From contig JANCRA010000010.1 in the NCBI GenBank assembly GCA_024362935.1, forward strand, positions 7,990,501-8,054,500: 64,000 nt of DNA, given 5' to 3'. A model generated the notes under the pieces. It ran no database searches. It was not told where the DNA came from and was given only the letters and a program-made list of their open reading frames with translations. Shown in pieces: positions 23,976 through 37,500 of the stretch; the first letter of the stretch is position 1; every line of letters starts with the position of its first letter. A program made the position numbers and the translations under genes. The DNA comes from Setophaga petechia (taxonomy: Eukaryota > Chordata > Aves > Passeriformes > Parulidae).

Positions 23976-24844
23976 TAGTGGAGTGTCCAGCTTCTCAGGC
24001 AAGAATTGAATGCTTTTTTTGGCACTAGAAGGGTTAACAGCTGACAGGATATTTTTAAGTCAGCTATGTCAATTATTGTGTCAATATTTCAACTTTTCCA
24101 CTGTCTTGGGAGCTCAGTGCTGCTTTTGTTACTTTTCCATTCTAATGTTCCAAACCCTCTTGAGCAACATCCTCCCTTCCCCAGCCTCCCATTTGTTCAG
24201 CTTTTTAAGAAACCCTTTCCACTTGTATTGTGAGTGTTATCTATGCCAGAAATATTAACTGTAGGTTTTACAGCTGTATAAAATCTGGTATAAATATCAC
24301 AACTCACTCTTAACTACCAAAATTTTGCAACATACCTTTAGTGTCAATGATTACACTATTTAAAATATGAACAGGCTGCTGGTGGCACAACATTTTCTCA
24401 TTTGAAGAGAAATTTAATAGTGTTCTTTGGACTACAGATGCTTTGGAGAAATTAGTATTTGAAACTTGGACTGTCCAACTGGACTGTTGCTTAATTACAA
24501 CAAACAACAGGCAGTTTCTGTCAGCTAAGACTACCAAGAACAGAGTTGCTCCCTTCACCATTATTTTGATAAGCAGATGGCCTCAGCCACTCCTTCATTG
24601 TAGAGCTGGAAATGGAGGTGGTTCAATGCAAGAAATGGCAGAAATTAGTTATTACAACAGGCTGGCCTTGACCCTTGTCCTGTGCTAGGAAGTGGCACCT
24701 CCAGAGCAGGATAGGTCAGGAAAAGGATTCTTTGTTTTGGAGCTGATGGTTCTTCACTGCATTACATGGTATAAAGGTGTGAGATGATGCTGATCCTGTC
24801 ACATCTTTGCCTAACAAGATTCCTTCCTTCTTTCATTCCAATTT

Positions 24845-25056
24845 AGTATTGGGCCCCTCACTACAAGAAAGACATTGTGCCCAGAGAACAACAGAGCTGG
24901 TGGAGGATCTAAAGAAAAAGTCCTGCAAGGAGTGGCTGAGGGAGATCATGGAGAGGTCTGGCCTGGAAAAAAGGAGGTTGGAGGATCTTATCACCCTCTA
25001 CAACTCCCTGATCCTCTACTCCAGGTAACAAGAGACAGGACAAGAGGAAATGGCAT
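24845..25056 (+). mobile_element. CR1 LINE internal fragment, plus strand
   Basis: GGGCCCCTCACTACAAGAAA begins a block that tracks the CR1 ORF2 C-terminal region. It ends with GGTAACAAGAGACAGGACAA and GAGGAAATGGC, after which similarity stops. The copy lacks both the 5' body and the CR1 3' tail. This is unusual for CR1, whose copies are normally truncated only at the 5' side, so a secondary deletion or rearrangement probably removed the 3' end. Confidence 0.88.
24846..25028 (+). pseudogene. CR1 ORF2 C-terminal fragment (decayed)
   Basis: The frame shows a LQERHCAQRTTELVEDLKKK block, a SCKEWLREIMERSGLEKRRL block and EDLITLYNSL, matching the CR1 reverse-transcriptase C-terminus seen on the minus strand at 20.9 kb. 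It terminates shortly after at 25028. It is too short to hold any catalytic motif and is a relic. Confidence 0.85.
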
Positions 25057-28000
25057 TACATACTTGCTGCTGTTCTCTATTACCATCACTTTTCAGATTA
25101 AGTACCCAAAACATCTTAGATGGTGTTTCCTTATGGACACTCAGTGAAAAGATGGCAAAAAGTACAAAGAGTATAAGGACATTTCTTTAGGTATCAGAAG
25201 CATCCAGTTGAAAAAAATCCTGAGTGGGGCACTGGAATAATGGATAATGTTTACATGATGGATCTACTAAGGATGTTATTCCTAAAGGCAACTTTCAAGC
25301 AAAAGAAGTATGCCATCAAAAATGTTGAAGACTTTAGCTCTAAGGAATAAGATTTCAACACCTGCCCTGGTTATTTCAGGATACATTTTCTTAGTTTGTA
25401 TCAAACCATGTGTCACTGTTCTTTTTAAGATGACACCCTCTAGAGAAGACAAGTGGATTACTCAGAGGCAGGTCCTGACCAGCACTGCTGTGTACAGGCA
25501 GGCAAAGGGGATGGAGGAAAAGTCATCTGGCTGCTTTTTGGATGGGAGAGCATCATCCTGGTAGCCATAGGAACAAAGACCATAAGCACAGCTTGCAACC
25601 ACCTGGCCCCAGGCTATGCCTTGCCCTTCTTGGAGCACAGCAGGACTGGGTGTGGGCTGTGCTGAGATCCTGCAGATGAACATGAGCTCCTCAGGAGGTG
25701 GTGTCTGACTCAACAAGGCAGAATGTAAGCAGCTCTGGGGCACTGCACCAATTTAGGGACTAGGACTTGAAAATAATTGAACACACTGAGCCAAATCAGA
25801 GCCATCACCAAAGACTGTGTCTGCTGTTGGAAACAGGGCTACTTCCAGTGATTTGGTGATAGGCAAATAGCTGCTGTTTGTGCTTCCAGAGCTCAGTCAC
25901 TTTGGAAATTTAAGTCAGTAGTAAGCATTTTCACTTCCTGTCCTCATAAACCATTCAAAACAACATCACCTGGTTTATCAGCACTGCCTCAGAACACCAT
26001 TCCAATAGATAGATAAAGCTTGTGTGCATATCATTTCTTCAGTGACCCCTTCGAATCTGGAGTGCTATTAAAGTGCAAGATCTTATCTGTGCATGGTCAC
26101 AAACATATTGGCTTTGTAGCAGGCTTTGCCCAACATCATGCCAACTCTGCCAGCCTTGCTTCCTCTCTTGCAGCCTGTTCCAGAGGGACAGAGCAGATCC
26201 TACTTTGCTGATCATCTACAAGCCACAAAAATAACAGAGAGCTTCGCTTGCCATTTGTGTGAACATATATCTGATAACAGCATGTACAGCAAGCCTACAA
26301 AAAAGAGAAAAAAGATCAATTTTTGCCTCACTAAGTGGGACTGAGTCTCTACAAAGTGGTTGTAGGATACAAAAGGCTATCTCCTGCACACAAACTCATT
26401 TGTCCCTTCTCTGACCTGTGAGTCCCCACTGTCACCAACCAAGTACCCTGATGCCTCCAAACCCGAGGTAGTTTCAGTGTTGTATCAACCAACTCCTCTT
26501 CATGAAATATTTACACAGGCCCATAACTCCCCATCTCAGTAGCCTGGGGATAAGTCTCTATCTGATTTTAAAAGAGCCACCTCCAAGCTGGGCAGAAAAG
26601 TTGCTGTTCTTTTTTACAAGGGGGAAGGGAGGAAGAGAGAAATCCTTGAAGTCTTCCTGTAAGTGGAACTTTCAGCCTTATCTTCAACCTTTAAAAAATC
26701 CTCTTCAAGGCAGAAATACTACAGCCAGTGTGTCCAAAGAACTTTGCTTCTATAATGATCAGTCAAGTCCAACCAAAATATCTTTCAGCTTCAGGCTGGA
26801 TTGGGCCTTTCAGCTGAGCAGATGAAGCAATGAGCACCAACAGAACAAACTAAGTTGCCACTATTGTTGCTGAGTTGTAAGCACATGTCCTGATTTGGAA
26901 GAGCACAAGTATTAACAGCTTAGTTATGCTATAAAAATCACACAAAAAACCATTTATTTAAAATTCCTGTGCACTGACACTGATGAGAACAGCCTTTAGA
27001 TCATGGCCTTATTTCCTGCAAGCATATATAAATTTATATAGAAGACCCCTGCCATGATTCACTGAGTGTTTATATCAAAGTGATTAGGTAAGTACTGACT
27101 TTTCAGAAGAATCCAATGAAAAACAAGGCCAAATGCCAAATATTTAGGAAATAGGGGTATTTAGAAATGAGATTACAACATCAATGTCAGAAATATCTAG
27201 AGTTGGAAAAGAATCAGGTAAATTGCAACATCAATTCTATCAAGTAACCCTTCCTCTCCAAACTCACTTTGATGTTCCAGTCAAATATTTCAGACTGCAG
27301 AGCAAACCCAGGTCTGGTTTTGGAGGAAGTGTTTTAACCATGAATTTCAGGAGTCAAGGACTTGGGGGTTTGCATCTGTAGGCCAGTAATCAGGCTGTCA
27401 AAAGAAAAACCATCACTGCTGCAGAGCAGGGGCTCCCTTTCCTAGCAGTGCCAGAAAGGCTGAATGAGTTCTTAAACTAAAGTATATACATTCCCAAATG
27501 CAGATTCCTGGTGCCTGTGTGTGCTTTCAAGCACCCACATCAGCCAGCATAACAAGTTCCTACACCTATGGTTCAGAAAAAATTGATTTGCACTAGAAAG
27601 AAAGTTAGATTGTGTCAGCTTTACAGCTTCTTCCAGCTGGAAAAGGATTTGCTTTGCCAAGACAGTTTTTCTGCAAGTAGAGCTTTCTTCATTTACTACA
27701 AAACTTCAAATTGCTTTCTTCAAGTTACTACAAAACTAAAAGTACTAAAAATGTGGAACTTGAACATAAAACTTCCAAAGGATAACACTGTCCTATGGGG
27801 CAGTCCCTACCCCAAAACCCACACATAGCCAGGAACATTGTGTAGCTTCACCCTCATCTCCTCAAGGTGCACAGCTCAGGAGATGACCTTGATTCAGCAG
27901 GAGGCTCTGAGCTTTGCTGCTTACAATTGTTGCAGGGCAGTGGAGAGCAAAACTTGCACCAATTTTGCCATTAAATGGCAACATCCCATGACTGGATACC

Positions 28001-31000
28001 TAAGGGCTGAGGGGACCTCAGGGAACTAGAACTTGACTTCTGTGAGGGCTAGAAACCCACCAGGAATATTTAATATCCATGAGGTTTCTGTCACAGCAGA
28101 AGAGCCCAAACTGAACAAAAATTAATAAATAAATTTATTGTTCAAGGCACAGGGATGGAATGGTAGAAATGGGGCCTGGAAAAAGCAGGTTTGATCTGCT
28201 TGGAAGACAGATTATGGCCTTGGGGTTACCACAGTGCCCTCAGGGCTAGTATTCCCAGAGAATATCTGCACCCTCCTGCAGGGATATCCTCATCTTGGGA
28301 ACCTAGACTGCAGTGTGTGACAGCCCACTCATGGACTCTCTGCAGCACATCCCAGGCTCTGCTCTGGAAAACCAAGGACTTATATAGAAGAGAAAAAATG
28401 ACACGTTTTTAGTTCTCCTACACTGCTGCAGACAGATCATTTGCAGAGCTTCTCTCAGTGGAGTTAAGTCCCTCATGCAGCACATCTCCTGTCACTCACC
28501 CTGAAAAACAGGCAGCAGAAACAGAAGATAATGACTGTGTGAAAGGGTACACAACACCGGGGCCAAGAAGGGGAGTGGGAGGGCTGAGGAACAAGGATTC
28601 ATAGCCAAGGGCTCTGATCATGCCATGGATTCACCCTGGGACCTTGAACAATGAACTTGGCTCCTGTCCCTGGCCAAGGTCAGGTAGAACCCTTCATATA
28701 ACCTGTGCCAGAAACAAAACACTTTAAGGAAAGTAAGGGACAGGTGCTTTAAGACAAGCCAACACCATTTCCAAGCTACAGAGAACCTCAGATGAATGGA
28801 GTTCTATCTATGCATACTCTTGATTATCTCAGTTGGCCCTAAGATAAACAGCATGAAGAATAAATAACTTTGTGGTAATGGATCAAACAGGACAAGACTG
28901 TCAAACTGCTTCCCTCTCCAGCCCTGATATGGGTTGCCTCTAACCACCAGTCCCTTCTTCTGAAGGGGATTTTGCAGGAGTGAAAGAATGTAGGTGGAAC
29001 AGGAGTTCTGAGAGAAGCAGAAGTCATGAGCCTCATGGGATGTTTCTTGGGGATGGCTCATTAATCATGGACCACTCTAAATTCTTTATGCCTCCCAACA
29101 CCTTTTTTGGGGTAAAGTACATTGATGGAACAAGCTGTTACAGCAATGCAGCAGGAAGCAGAGCAGATGCTGCAAACCACTTATGTCACAGATAATCCAC
29201 TGGAAGCAAGGCACCAGGAAAGCTGGCCTAGCCCAGGCCAGGGGAGACTGGAAGTGGTCACATCCTGGCTGTGCAATGGGAAGGCAGACAGTTCACTGCC
29301 TGGGAGAAGCAAGAGAAATAATCCAAGCATCTCCTCAGGCTGCTTGGTCTGAGCAAGGAACAGTCTTCATTCAGGGCCAAACAGGGGCTCCAGCTGTCCC
29401 CCAAGCATTAGGAGACAAGTTCTGGCCATGTCACTTTGTTAATGGCCTCACCTTTCTCCTCATGCAGGACCTCTCACTTCCTATGCTCTCTAGTCAGCAG
29501 TGAGGCAGGATTGAGGAGGTGGATTCAGCCCCCAAAAGCCAAAGCTGAGGAGCAGCACTGTGGGCAAAGGGAGAACATGTCCCCAGCACAGTCACATGCT
29601 GAAGACCAGGTCATGGGAACCTGCCAGGAGGAGGCTTCTGTTCCTTTCCCCCCTCAGAGTGAAACTGGGCAGAGCAGTGATAGCCTGATTTGACTGCAGG
29701 AAGCTCCTGCTTAAAATAGCTGTTCTACAGCTGCCACAAAGCATTTTCTTTATGAAATATCGGGTAGATATTTAGCAAAATTTAGGGGAGAAAGAAGAAA
29801 CCTCACAAAATACTTAAAGGTTCTCATAAGTCTCCAGTGAGAAGGAGCACTCTATCTTACTAAATCAAGCTCAATCTGCCAGAATTTTTGATGTTCTGGT
29901 TCTTTAAATAGATAAATTGTGAAAATGTGTAATCATAGAGCAGTGATTTAGGAGATGGAGTCACAGAGACTTTCCTGATCCAGTCAGGCATCTGTGTGGT
30001 CTACAGCAGAGAACTTTTCTGGGAAAAGGCAGAGGTTTCTGGCCAGGCTGTGGGGCTCAGCAACACCCTCCCCAAGCTGAGGGGAGCACAGCACAGCTGT
30101 GGCTGTCAGGATGGCTTGGTTTCCTACCCATGCTCAGAGTATGCCTTGAGATGAGAGATGTTTATTAATATCATCATATGAAACAAACTGTATGAACTTT
30201 AGACTAACTGGAGTCTACTCCTGACATAGTCTTCAATTCTGAAACCAATATTTATCTCTGTGTGACGGAAGAGAAAAGATTGGTGGACTGCAATAAAAGG
30301 GAAACGAAGGTTCAGGACAAATTCCATTTCCCTGCTGCAGACCAGTTACAGTCAAGATACCAAGAGCTGGGTGAGTATGCAAGGAAAAGCGGAGAAAAGT
30401 GACAGACACAACACAGGAAGTTCAGAGCATCCCATCCTGTTCTCAGCTACTCCAAAGGAGATGAAACAAACTGTTTTCCACATCCTGCTGTGCTAGGCTG
30501 TTGACAGAGCCCCTCTTAGTTGCTTTAACAACAAGGCACAGTATCACCAATCCCTCCTAATCTGTCCACAACCTCTCTCAGGATGGGCCACCTGGGAAGA
30601 CTATCAGAAGGAAAAGCAGAAATGGACAAGATACTTCTGCAACCCTTTCCCTTGTGAGCACTGGTGCCCCAGGGAATAGCAAGAGCTTTGCCTTTTGGCT
30701 TCAGAAGCATGTGGGTTAAATACAGGTAGCAGCTAAGCATAAGCAGGGATACATTCCCAAATTATTGAATTTTTTTTTCAGTTTTTTGCAATGAGCTCCA
30801 GCAGAGCTCCTGCACAGTGGCAGCAGCAGTTCTGGCAGTGGCAATGTCATTTAAGCTACACATTATTGCAGGCTGACTGTGAGAGAAGAGTGCCAATGGG
30901 AAGTCAGGCTGGACAGATGAGGAGCCTTTAGACTTGTGGCAGTGTCAGGCCAGGAACATCATCTCTCTCAGGATGCCCTGAAACCATTGAGTCCAGGGGT

Positions 31001-32127
31001 GAAGGAAGCAGACAAGGGACATAAGCAAGAACGAGGTGAGAGTCTACTCAAACTCTGCCATAACTCTCCAAATGCCTGTATTTTTGGCCTGTCAGTGTGT
31101 CAGCAGTTGGGACAGAAGCAAGGAGAAGTCCTCTCCCATCATTTAAATTCATCTGTCCACTGAGATGGGGTCCCAGGCCAGATCTGTCCAGGTTTGCAGA
31201 CCCCCCGTGAACGGGTCAGTCACCATGGAACAAAGGGAGGATCATGCCTACAAGTGACACTCACAGCCCCAAACCACCTGACTCATCTGCTCCTGCTCCA
31301 TAACTCAACCTGCCTGCTCCAAACCACGTGGAAAATCTGGGAGAAGGCTTCACACACTGAGTGACTCACACATACATTGCCTGTGCTGCTCTCAATTTTC
31401 TCAAGCCCTCATATCCTGGGAAACTGGTGAAAAGGATTATTCTGAATGTTAAAGAGACAAGGTTGAAACATGCTAGTGCAAATCTGGCCTACACAATGGA
31501 TCCATTACATCCAACAGGACCCTTCTCTCTGGCTTCAGCAGGCTGATCACCAGGCCAAAGTTTAGGAAAAAGGAGAGAAGATCACCAATTTCTTGAATTC
31601 ATAGAGTTTAGAGCTGCTTTGATCTAACCATGTTCCCTGATGCTGAAGAGGGCAGGACAGCAGCCATAAATCCCATTGATGTCAGGAAAGCACAGCATGT
31701 CACACAATGACAACTGTCAGGTGTTAGAAAGGTCACTTCAACAGTGTGGTAGGGGTTAAATCATGTAACAAAACAAAGCCCTCCTGGACTTGCCTCAGCA
31801 CAGTCTTGGAAACTGCCTCCAGCACCTGAGATAGGTGGGAAAACACATCCAGGGAACTCAGCTGTTCACAGCACTCATCCCAAGGGCTGTGTGTCCTTCC
31901 AGCTCCCGTTTGTCCCCTACATGACTTAAAGCAGACACTGATTCTTGACCTCCCCAATGGCACCAGCAGTCACAGGCCCTGCCTGCACTCCCCTCCCTGC
32001 CCAACAAGCCACCAGTGGCACAGGACAGACCTCAGTGACAGCTCAGTGCCCTGCAGGGCAGCACTGAAAGGGAGCTGGAAGTAGCCAGACACACAAAGGC
32101 TTGGCCTTTTCCTCTTATTTGATTGAC
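25057..32127. other. Noncoding unique sequence, no gene recognised
   Basis: About 7 kb with no gene, RNA or interspersed repeat that I recognise. Small structures seen: a near-direct repeat of about 24 bases at 27682-27737, a 16-base AT palindrome at 27025-27040, and an AATAAATTTATT palindrome near 28130. Reading frames are at most 107 codons and overlap on both strands (for example 28980-29693), without domains. Confidence 0.5.
27682..27737 (+). repeat. Imperfect direct repeat (~24-base unit, two copies)
   Basis: GCTTTCTTCATTTACTACAA plus AACT (from 27682) recurs as GCTTTCTTCAAGTTACTACA plus AAACT (from 27713). The two copies differ by a small indel and substitution. It is probably an old local duplication. 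Confidence 0.75.
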
Positions 32128-32380
32128 ATTTTTTCCAGGAACTTGTTAAAATTTCAAATAAAAGTTTCATTCAAATGGATTTTTGTGCCAAAATGGGAGA
32201 TGGGGGGGGGGGGGGAATATAAAGTCTCTCTTCATAAAAAAAGGAAATATACGTCCAAGACTTTAAACTTGTTTTCACAACCACTTACAGAACAGGAAAT
32301 TCATTAAATCTGATCCTTTCACACAAAAGTCTCAATTTCAACAAAATTTTCTAATGAAAACACTTTCATGGAAACACTTG
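32128..32380. repeat. AAAA/TTTC-rich segment, possible ancient repeat relic
   Basis: The stretch is full of alternating motifs such as AAAATTTCAAATAAAAGTTTC and CAACAAAATTTTCTAATGAAAACACTTTC. Similar wording occurs at 52285-52460. The alternation of TTTC and GAAA on one strand recalls palindromic nonautonomous DNA transposon remains in amniotes, but I cannot name a family. A G14 run interrupts it. Simple AT-rich composition is the alternative. Confidence 0.25.
32202..32215 (+). repeat. Poly-G run (G14)
   Basis: Fourteen consecutive guanines preceded by GAGAT. Such runs are prone to polymerase slippage and sequencing error, so the exact length should be treated with caution. Confidence 0.9.
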
Positions 32381-34560
32381 TGGCCAACTTGCATTTTATT
32401 CTATTCCTAGGACACGCACCTTACAGGTCTGGAAACAAGATGCAGAGGAAACAGGCAAATTTTTCACTTTAGTGAGCAACAGTTTTGCTTAAGGACCTTT
32501 TACCCAACAACTGGAAATGCTCACATTTGATTTCTGCTGGCAAAGATATCCAAAACTTCATGGGGAACAAAAGCTTGACAATAGCTCTGCCTCCCCAGCT
32601 TTGGAACAGAGTTTAAGCATGATTTCATCATTTCACCACTCAAGCAAACCCCAGTCCTGCCAGCATCCAATCTCTGGAGTTATTATCAGTTCCCTGTTGC
32701 TATGAGCCCTCTTTGCAAGTGGGACTGGTTAACCAACAGCTGCAGGTCTCTCTCATCATTCTTTTCCTCTTCAACACCCTCCCAACATCTTTGTCCTCAC
32801 CAGCATCTAAAGGAGCCAGCTCATAAACAGACATCATGACCAAATTCATGTCAGGCAAGAAGGACAAAGTCACAGATAGGAGATGGGATTATCTGCTTGG
32901 CTGCTGCTTGCTCTGCAGAAGTTGCAAAGTCCAGGACAGTAAAATTTCCACTGAACTTGCATTTTCTGTGATGTGACTCTCTTAAATGATTTAGGGGAAA
33001 AAAATCCAAAATTGCAGACCTGCTTCTGACAAAATGCCATGTAAACTGTGCCACTTGTGACTAGGCCTGTCACAGGCAACCAACACACAGAGGACTGCTG
33101 GAGGCTTTTGTTCAACAAATAGCTTAAGCAAGTGCCTGTTTCAACAGGGGTAATGCCCCTCAGGGAAGCTCTGAAACCCAACTCTTCCTTTGCATGCTCA
33201 CCTGCCCAGGAACTTCACCTTCTCTGCATTCCAGGTATCTCAGAAACAGAGCAAAGCAAATGCTTCTGTCTCAAGAGCCACCAGCAATAAACAGGGCAAG
33301 GCAAGCACGCAGCTAAGGAGCCAAGATGCATCCCAAGAGGCTCAGGGGAAACACAACTCTGCTGCTCCACCTCTTCCCTCCTGGCTGCATCTGCCACACC
33401 TGGGACGGGGCTGTGTCCAAGCAGGAGCTGTAGACAAGGCACAGTCCTGCTGTTAACAGCTCAGTAGGATGGAAAGAGTTCAAAATAATCAGTCTGGATT
33501 CAAGTGCAAGTTATTCTTGGGTACCAGATTCCCATTGCTTCAATTCTCCATTTCCAAACCACACCCCGGGCTCAGAGCTTGGTGAAGCTCAGCCCCACTC
33601 AGGACGCACAGCCTGGGTGCAGGGAGTGTGGTCATTGCTGAGATTTCCAGGTCAGGGATGGAGAACGAGCTTTCTGACCCACCTCTCACTGGAGACACTG
33701 GCACTCCCAGGATTTCTTTTGGTATTTCCTCCTTTTGCTCTCTGCTTTAGGACAGCAGAACCCTGAAACCTTGCCCTAAAGGCAAGCATTGCTTTGTGCC
33801 ATCCTTGTTCTTCCTTTCCTTGTGTCCTGTTAGATCTATCTGGGTAAAAGGGGTTTGGGACCTCCTTTTCTAAGGATGAGGCAAAGCACTCAACTGAAAT
33901 GGCAAAGTTTAGCTTAACAGGCCTCTTGAGGAGATCAAAGGGACAAGTACTCCCATTCAACTAAGCTGGAGTGACATCTAAGGGAGCTCCAGTTTCCCTT
34001 TAACGGGACACAGCCGTATTAACTCAATGATGGTACAATACAGCTCACAATGGCTTGTTCAAATGCTGCAAAAGTTGTTCTTGACTTCACTGAATACTCC
34101 AGAAGTCCAGAAATCCTGATACAAAATAAAAATTAAAATATTGTGAAAAAATACGTTCATATTCTTCCCCTTCAGTTCGTTTTCTGTATCTTAGAGAGGA
34201 TAAAATACTAGAGAAAAAATTGAAAGGTATCCACACAGCTACTAATCGATGGATTTCTCAGCTGCTCAGACTACAACTTGCACAGCCACACTTTCTAGGA
34301 AACACATCTGAACTTGAAGCAGCAAGATCTTAACACAATCCAAAGTGCAAACTGCATGAAAGATCCATTTGTAAAACTAATTATCCTAGAAATTTTTGCC
34401 AGGGCTGTAATTATCATGAATTTGTGTAGACACATGTTTATTTTAAATATATCAGCAGGAAAAAGGCATAGGAACACATCCTGCAGTGGGGAAGGAATGG
34501 GATCATTTGCCCAGGCAGTACTTGTTTTGTTTTGTTTGCTGATAAATATGCTCAAGGCAA
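32381..34560. other. Noncoding unique sequence, no gene recognised
   Basis: I see no gene or recognised repeat. Frames up to 103 codons near 32851-33181 and 33652-33960 overlap or lie opposite one another and have no domains. AT-rich patches near 34110-34240 and 34370-34460 contain TAATTAT motifs. Confidence 0.5.
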
Positions 34561-34586
34561 TTTTTTTTTTTTTTTTTTTTTTTTTT
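34561..34586 (+). repeat. Poly-T run (T26)
   Basis: Twenty-six consecutive T, preceded within 40 bases by TTTTG-rich sequence. I looked for a minus-strand retrocopy with this as its poly-A tail and found no polyadenylation signal or gene-like sequence next to it, so it is called a simple homopolymer. Confidence 0.9.
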
Positions 34587-37500
34587 CTGCTGGAAAGTAG
34601 AAGGAGCTGCAAGTATAGTGTAACTGAGCTGACCAAAAAACCAGATCTCCTCCAAGTGAGCCCAACAGAGCAGGCTCTCAGAAAAACAGGAAGCTCCTAC
34701 ATTTGAACTTTTGGAAAGTTGAACTCTTGTCTTTAGCAGTAGGGATACATCAGCAAACACACAGACCATTACGTCATTGCTCAAGAGCTGGTCCCTGGGT
34801 CCCTGCAGTATTTATCCCAACAGACAGCCCCCATCCCTGACACCTGAAGTCCTTCCATAGCTCACAAAACAGAGATCCCTCCAAGCACCTTGGTCCTGCC
34901 CCAGGTGTGGGCTGAGCGTGGCAGGGTGGTGGCTGTGCTCTGGGTGTGCTTTGGGAAGAGCCTGGTAACATCAGGCTGGCACTGACCCAGCTGCCAAGTC
35001 ACCAGGACAGCTCCCTGCCTCTGCCAGTCCTCAGGACTCATTTCCCCACCAACTATTTCTGCAATGCTTGGGCTCCTCACTGTTTTCATTCAGCCCCAGC
35101 CATTTCTGCTATTTCAGAGAAGGCGTGGAAGACTCCTTCAAATATCATGTTCATCAGTACTGGCTTGGCAACAGCTTCTCTTCAACTCCCTGCCTGGCAC
35201 AAGCCTCCTCTTATCTGTGCAGCCCTGGCAAACAGGGCACTGCTGGCTCTTCCAGGCTGGCCTTTGCCTCTACCACCTACCTCTGTTTATGTTACTTTCC
35301 CAACACACTTGCAAATATGATAAAGGTTAATCTGGTACAAAAGGTAAATAGGGTTACACAAAGCTGGATTTAGCAATTTAGTTTTATTGGCCACTAAGGC
35401 AGGCAATTCTTCGATGCAGGTAATGAGGAGATAGTCCAGCCAGATAAAGGATCTGTGCAATATAAACATCCTCCCAAAAGCCTGCTCCCTGCTTGCATAA
35501 GCACTGTAATCATGAAAGCAGTTCTTAATGGAGCCACTTGGCAGAGGCCCTGGCACAGCAAGCTGTGAGCCTCTCCCCAGCTCATGGCCTGGCTCCAGGA
35601 GCCTGTTACTACAGCCTGCAGCGGGCAGGAGGAGGGGCAGGACAGGGAGAGACAAAGCTGGCTCCAGTCTGCAGCCAGTGGCACAGGGGCAGGGCCAGGT
35701 CTCCTCTAACTTGTCACCTGTGTGGTTTGGAGCAGGCCAGTTATTCCCCTGTGCTCTGCCTCTGCAAATGGAAATAGATGATTTCCCCTTTGTGCCCCGT
35801 CTTTCACAGGTAACACTCTTACAATGAAGGCTGTTCCTTACATACAGATAAGGACTTCTGGCTGGAGCTGTTCTGTCGCTCAGAAACCTGCAGTATTATT
35901 TCTGCAAATGGGTGACTAATTTTTCCTGACCTTTCAATATCTGCCCCTTACCTTAGAGAAGGAAAACCAAAACAAACCAAGATCCATGTTTCCTGGCATG
36001 CTGCCCTCTTTCACCTCTCTATACCAAAACCTAGGACAACCCACCAAGCTGAACAGGAAAGCTTTTGCACCTCACAGCTTGTGCTTTTTGGCTTTGTTTT
36101 CTCCTTGGCTATCATATTTAGGATGTCCCCCAAGGAGCACAGAAGTGCCAGACCTGCTTTTTCTCTCAGCAGAGATCACCAGTGTCTCACATTTTGCCCC
36201 TGCATGGCTTCCCAGGAGGTGCTGGTTTGGGCACTGCTCAGTGGGACACCACCCTCCTTGGGCTCAGCCTGCTGCTCAGCTCTGCCTTCCTGCCACAGCA
36301 AACACACTCCAGGCAGGGGGAAGATTTAGGACAAGTCTCTGTCCCTACATTTTCCATGGAAAGTAAAAAAGAAAGTGAAGCTTACTTCATCCAAAAAGTC
36401 CCTAACTGCAGGACAGATCTAACAGTCACTTGCTCCTCATGACGTAGTGTTCTTACCCAGGCAAAAGGGGCCTCATTCCCACAACAAACAGGGCACATTT
36501 CCCAGCTGCAGGACTGAATCAGAGCCCAGGCATCCACTCAGATATCCATAATGCTCATTTCCAGTGCCATACATTAAGAATTTCTCCTTGTCTGAACTCA
36601 TTTAGCTTTCACCACAGATTCTCATCAGATTGACATAGGAATTTTCCCTATCCTACACACTCTCAATAATAGTTGTCCAGTTACCATATTAGGAGTAACT
36701 ATTGAAAAATATTAGTCTAGAACCAGGAAGTTTTAGTCTAACAGTCTAGATAGGCTCAAAGGTTTAGCTCATATAGAGTAGAGCTCATTTTCTAGTCTAC
36801 AGCTTGCCACTGGCACACTTCAGCTGAGTAACTGCCCTTTGTATGCCTTTTCTGCCCTCTGTGAAACACAGATGTACCTCTGCAAAGTGCTCCAGGACCT
36901 ATGAATAGAAAGTGCTGCATAACAATTTGGGGTTATTGGGCAGAGCAGGACCCACAGTGGTCTACATAACTGACCATTCACCACCTGTATCAGAGAGGCC
37001 AGTAGTGATATATTGGCCAGCTGGGAATTATCTCCAGCTGGCAGGCAGAATACATTTAAACTGACTGTGCTTCTGGACTTTGAGGGTTTTTTCAACAGTC
37101 AGGTTAACACCAACCTTTTGCAGAAGCATAAAACATATCTGTAAGGATTATGGGCCTTTTCTCAAGCCTTCTGAAGGTAACACACCTGTTTGCATCAACA
37201 TTATTAAACTATCCAGCAAGAATAGCTTAATCCAGCAGCCCCACTGGCACAATAAAGACAACTGTCTGCCAATATAGGACTGGGACCATAAGAAGGCTGC
37301 AATTTTATTTTCCATTTCTGCTAGAAAACCTCACTATCTCCATTAGCATCCATACCCAAGCTAGGACACGAGGAAGGCAGTTGTTTCAATTTACATTCTA
37401 CAAGGATTTATTAGATAAGGTGATCACACAGGTTTCCTCATGGCACAAACCTACTCAAATGTCCTTGTTTTTATCATTCCCTGTTTTGCAACCCACCTTC

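Larger units (their letters stand above)
21226..24844. other. Noncoding unique sequence, no gene recognised
   Basis: About 3.6 kb without a gene. It contains an inverted repeat at 21439-21458, a perfect 2 x 19-base tandem duplication at 22146-22183, and a five-unit ATC microsatellite at 23959-23975, each listed separately. The 23040-23460 part is AT-rich and featureless. Confidence 0.5.

Noticed and set aside
27025..27040. TATATAAATTTATATA perfect palindrome
   Set aside because: Simple AT alternation gives such palindromes frequently by chance; no further support.
34561..34586. T26 as the poly-A tail of a minus-strand retrocopy
   Set aside because: No polyadenylation signal, gene-like body or flanking duplication was seen beside it.
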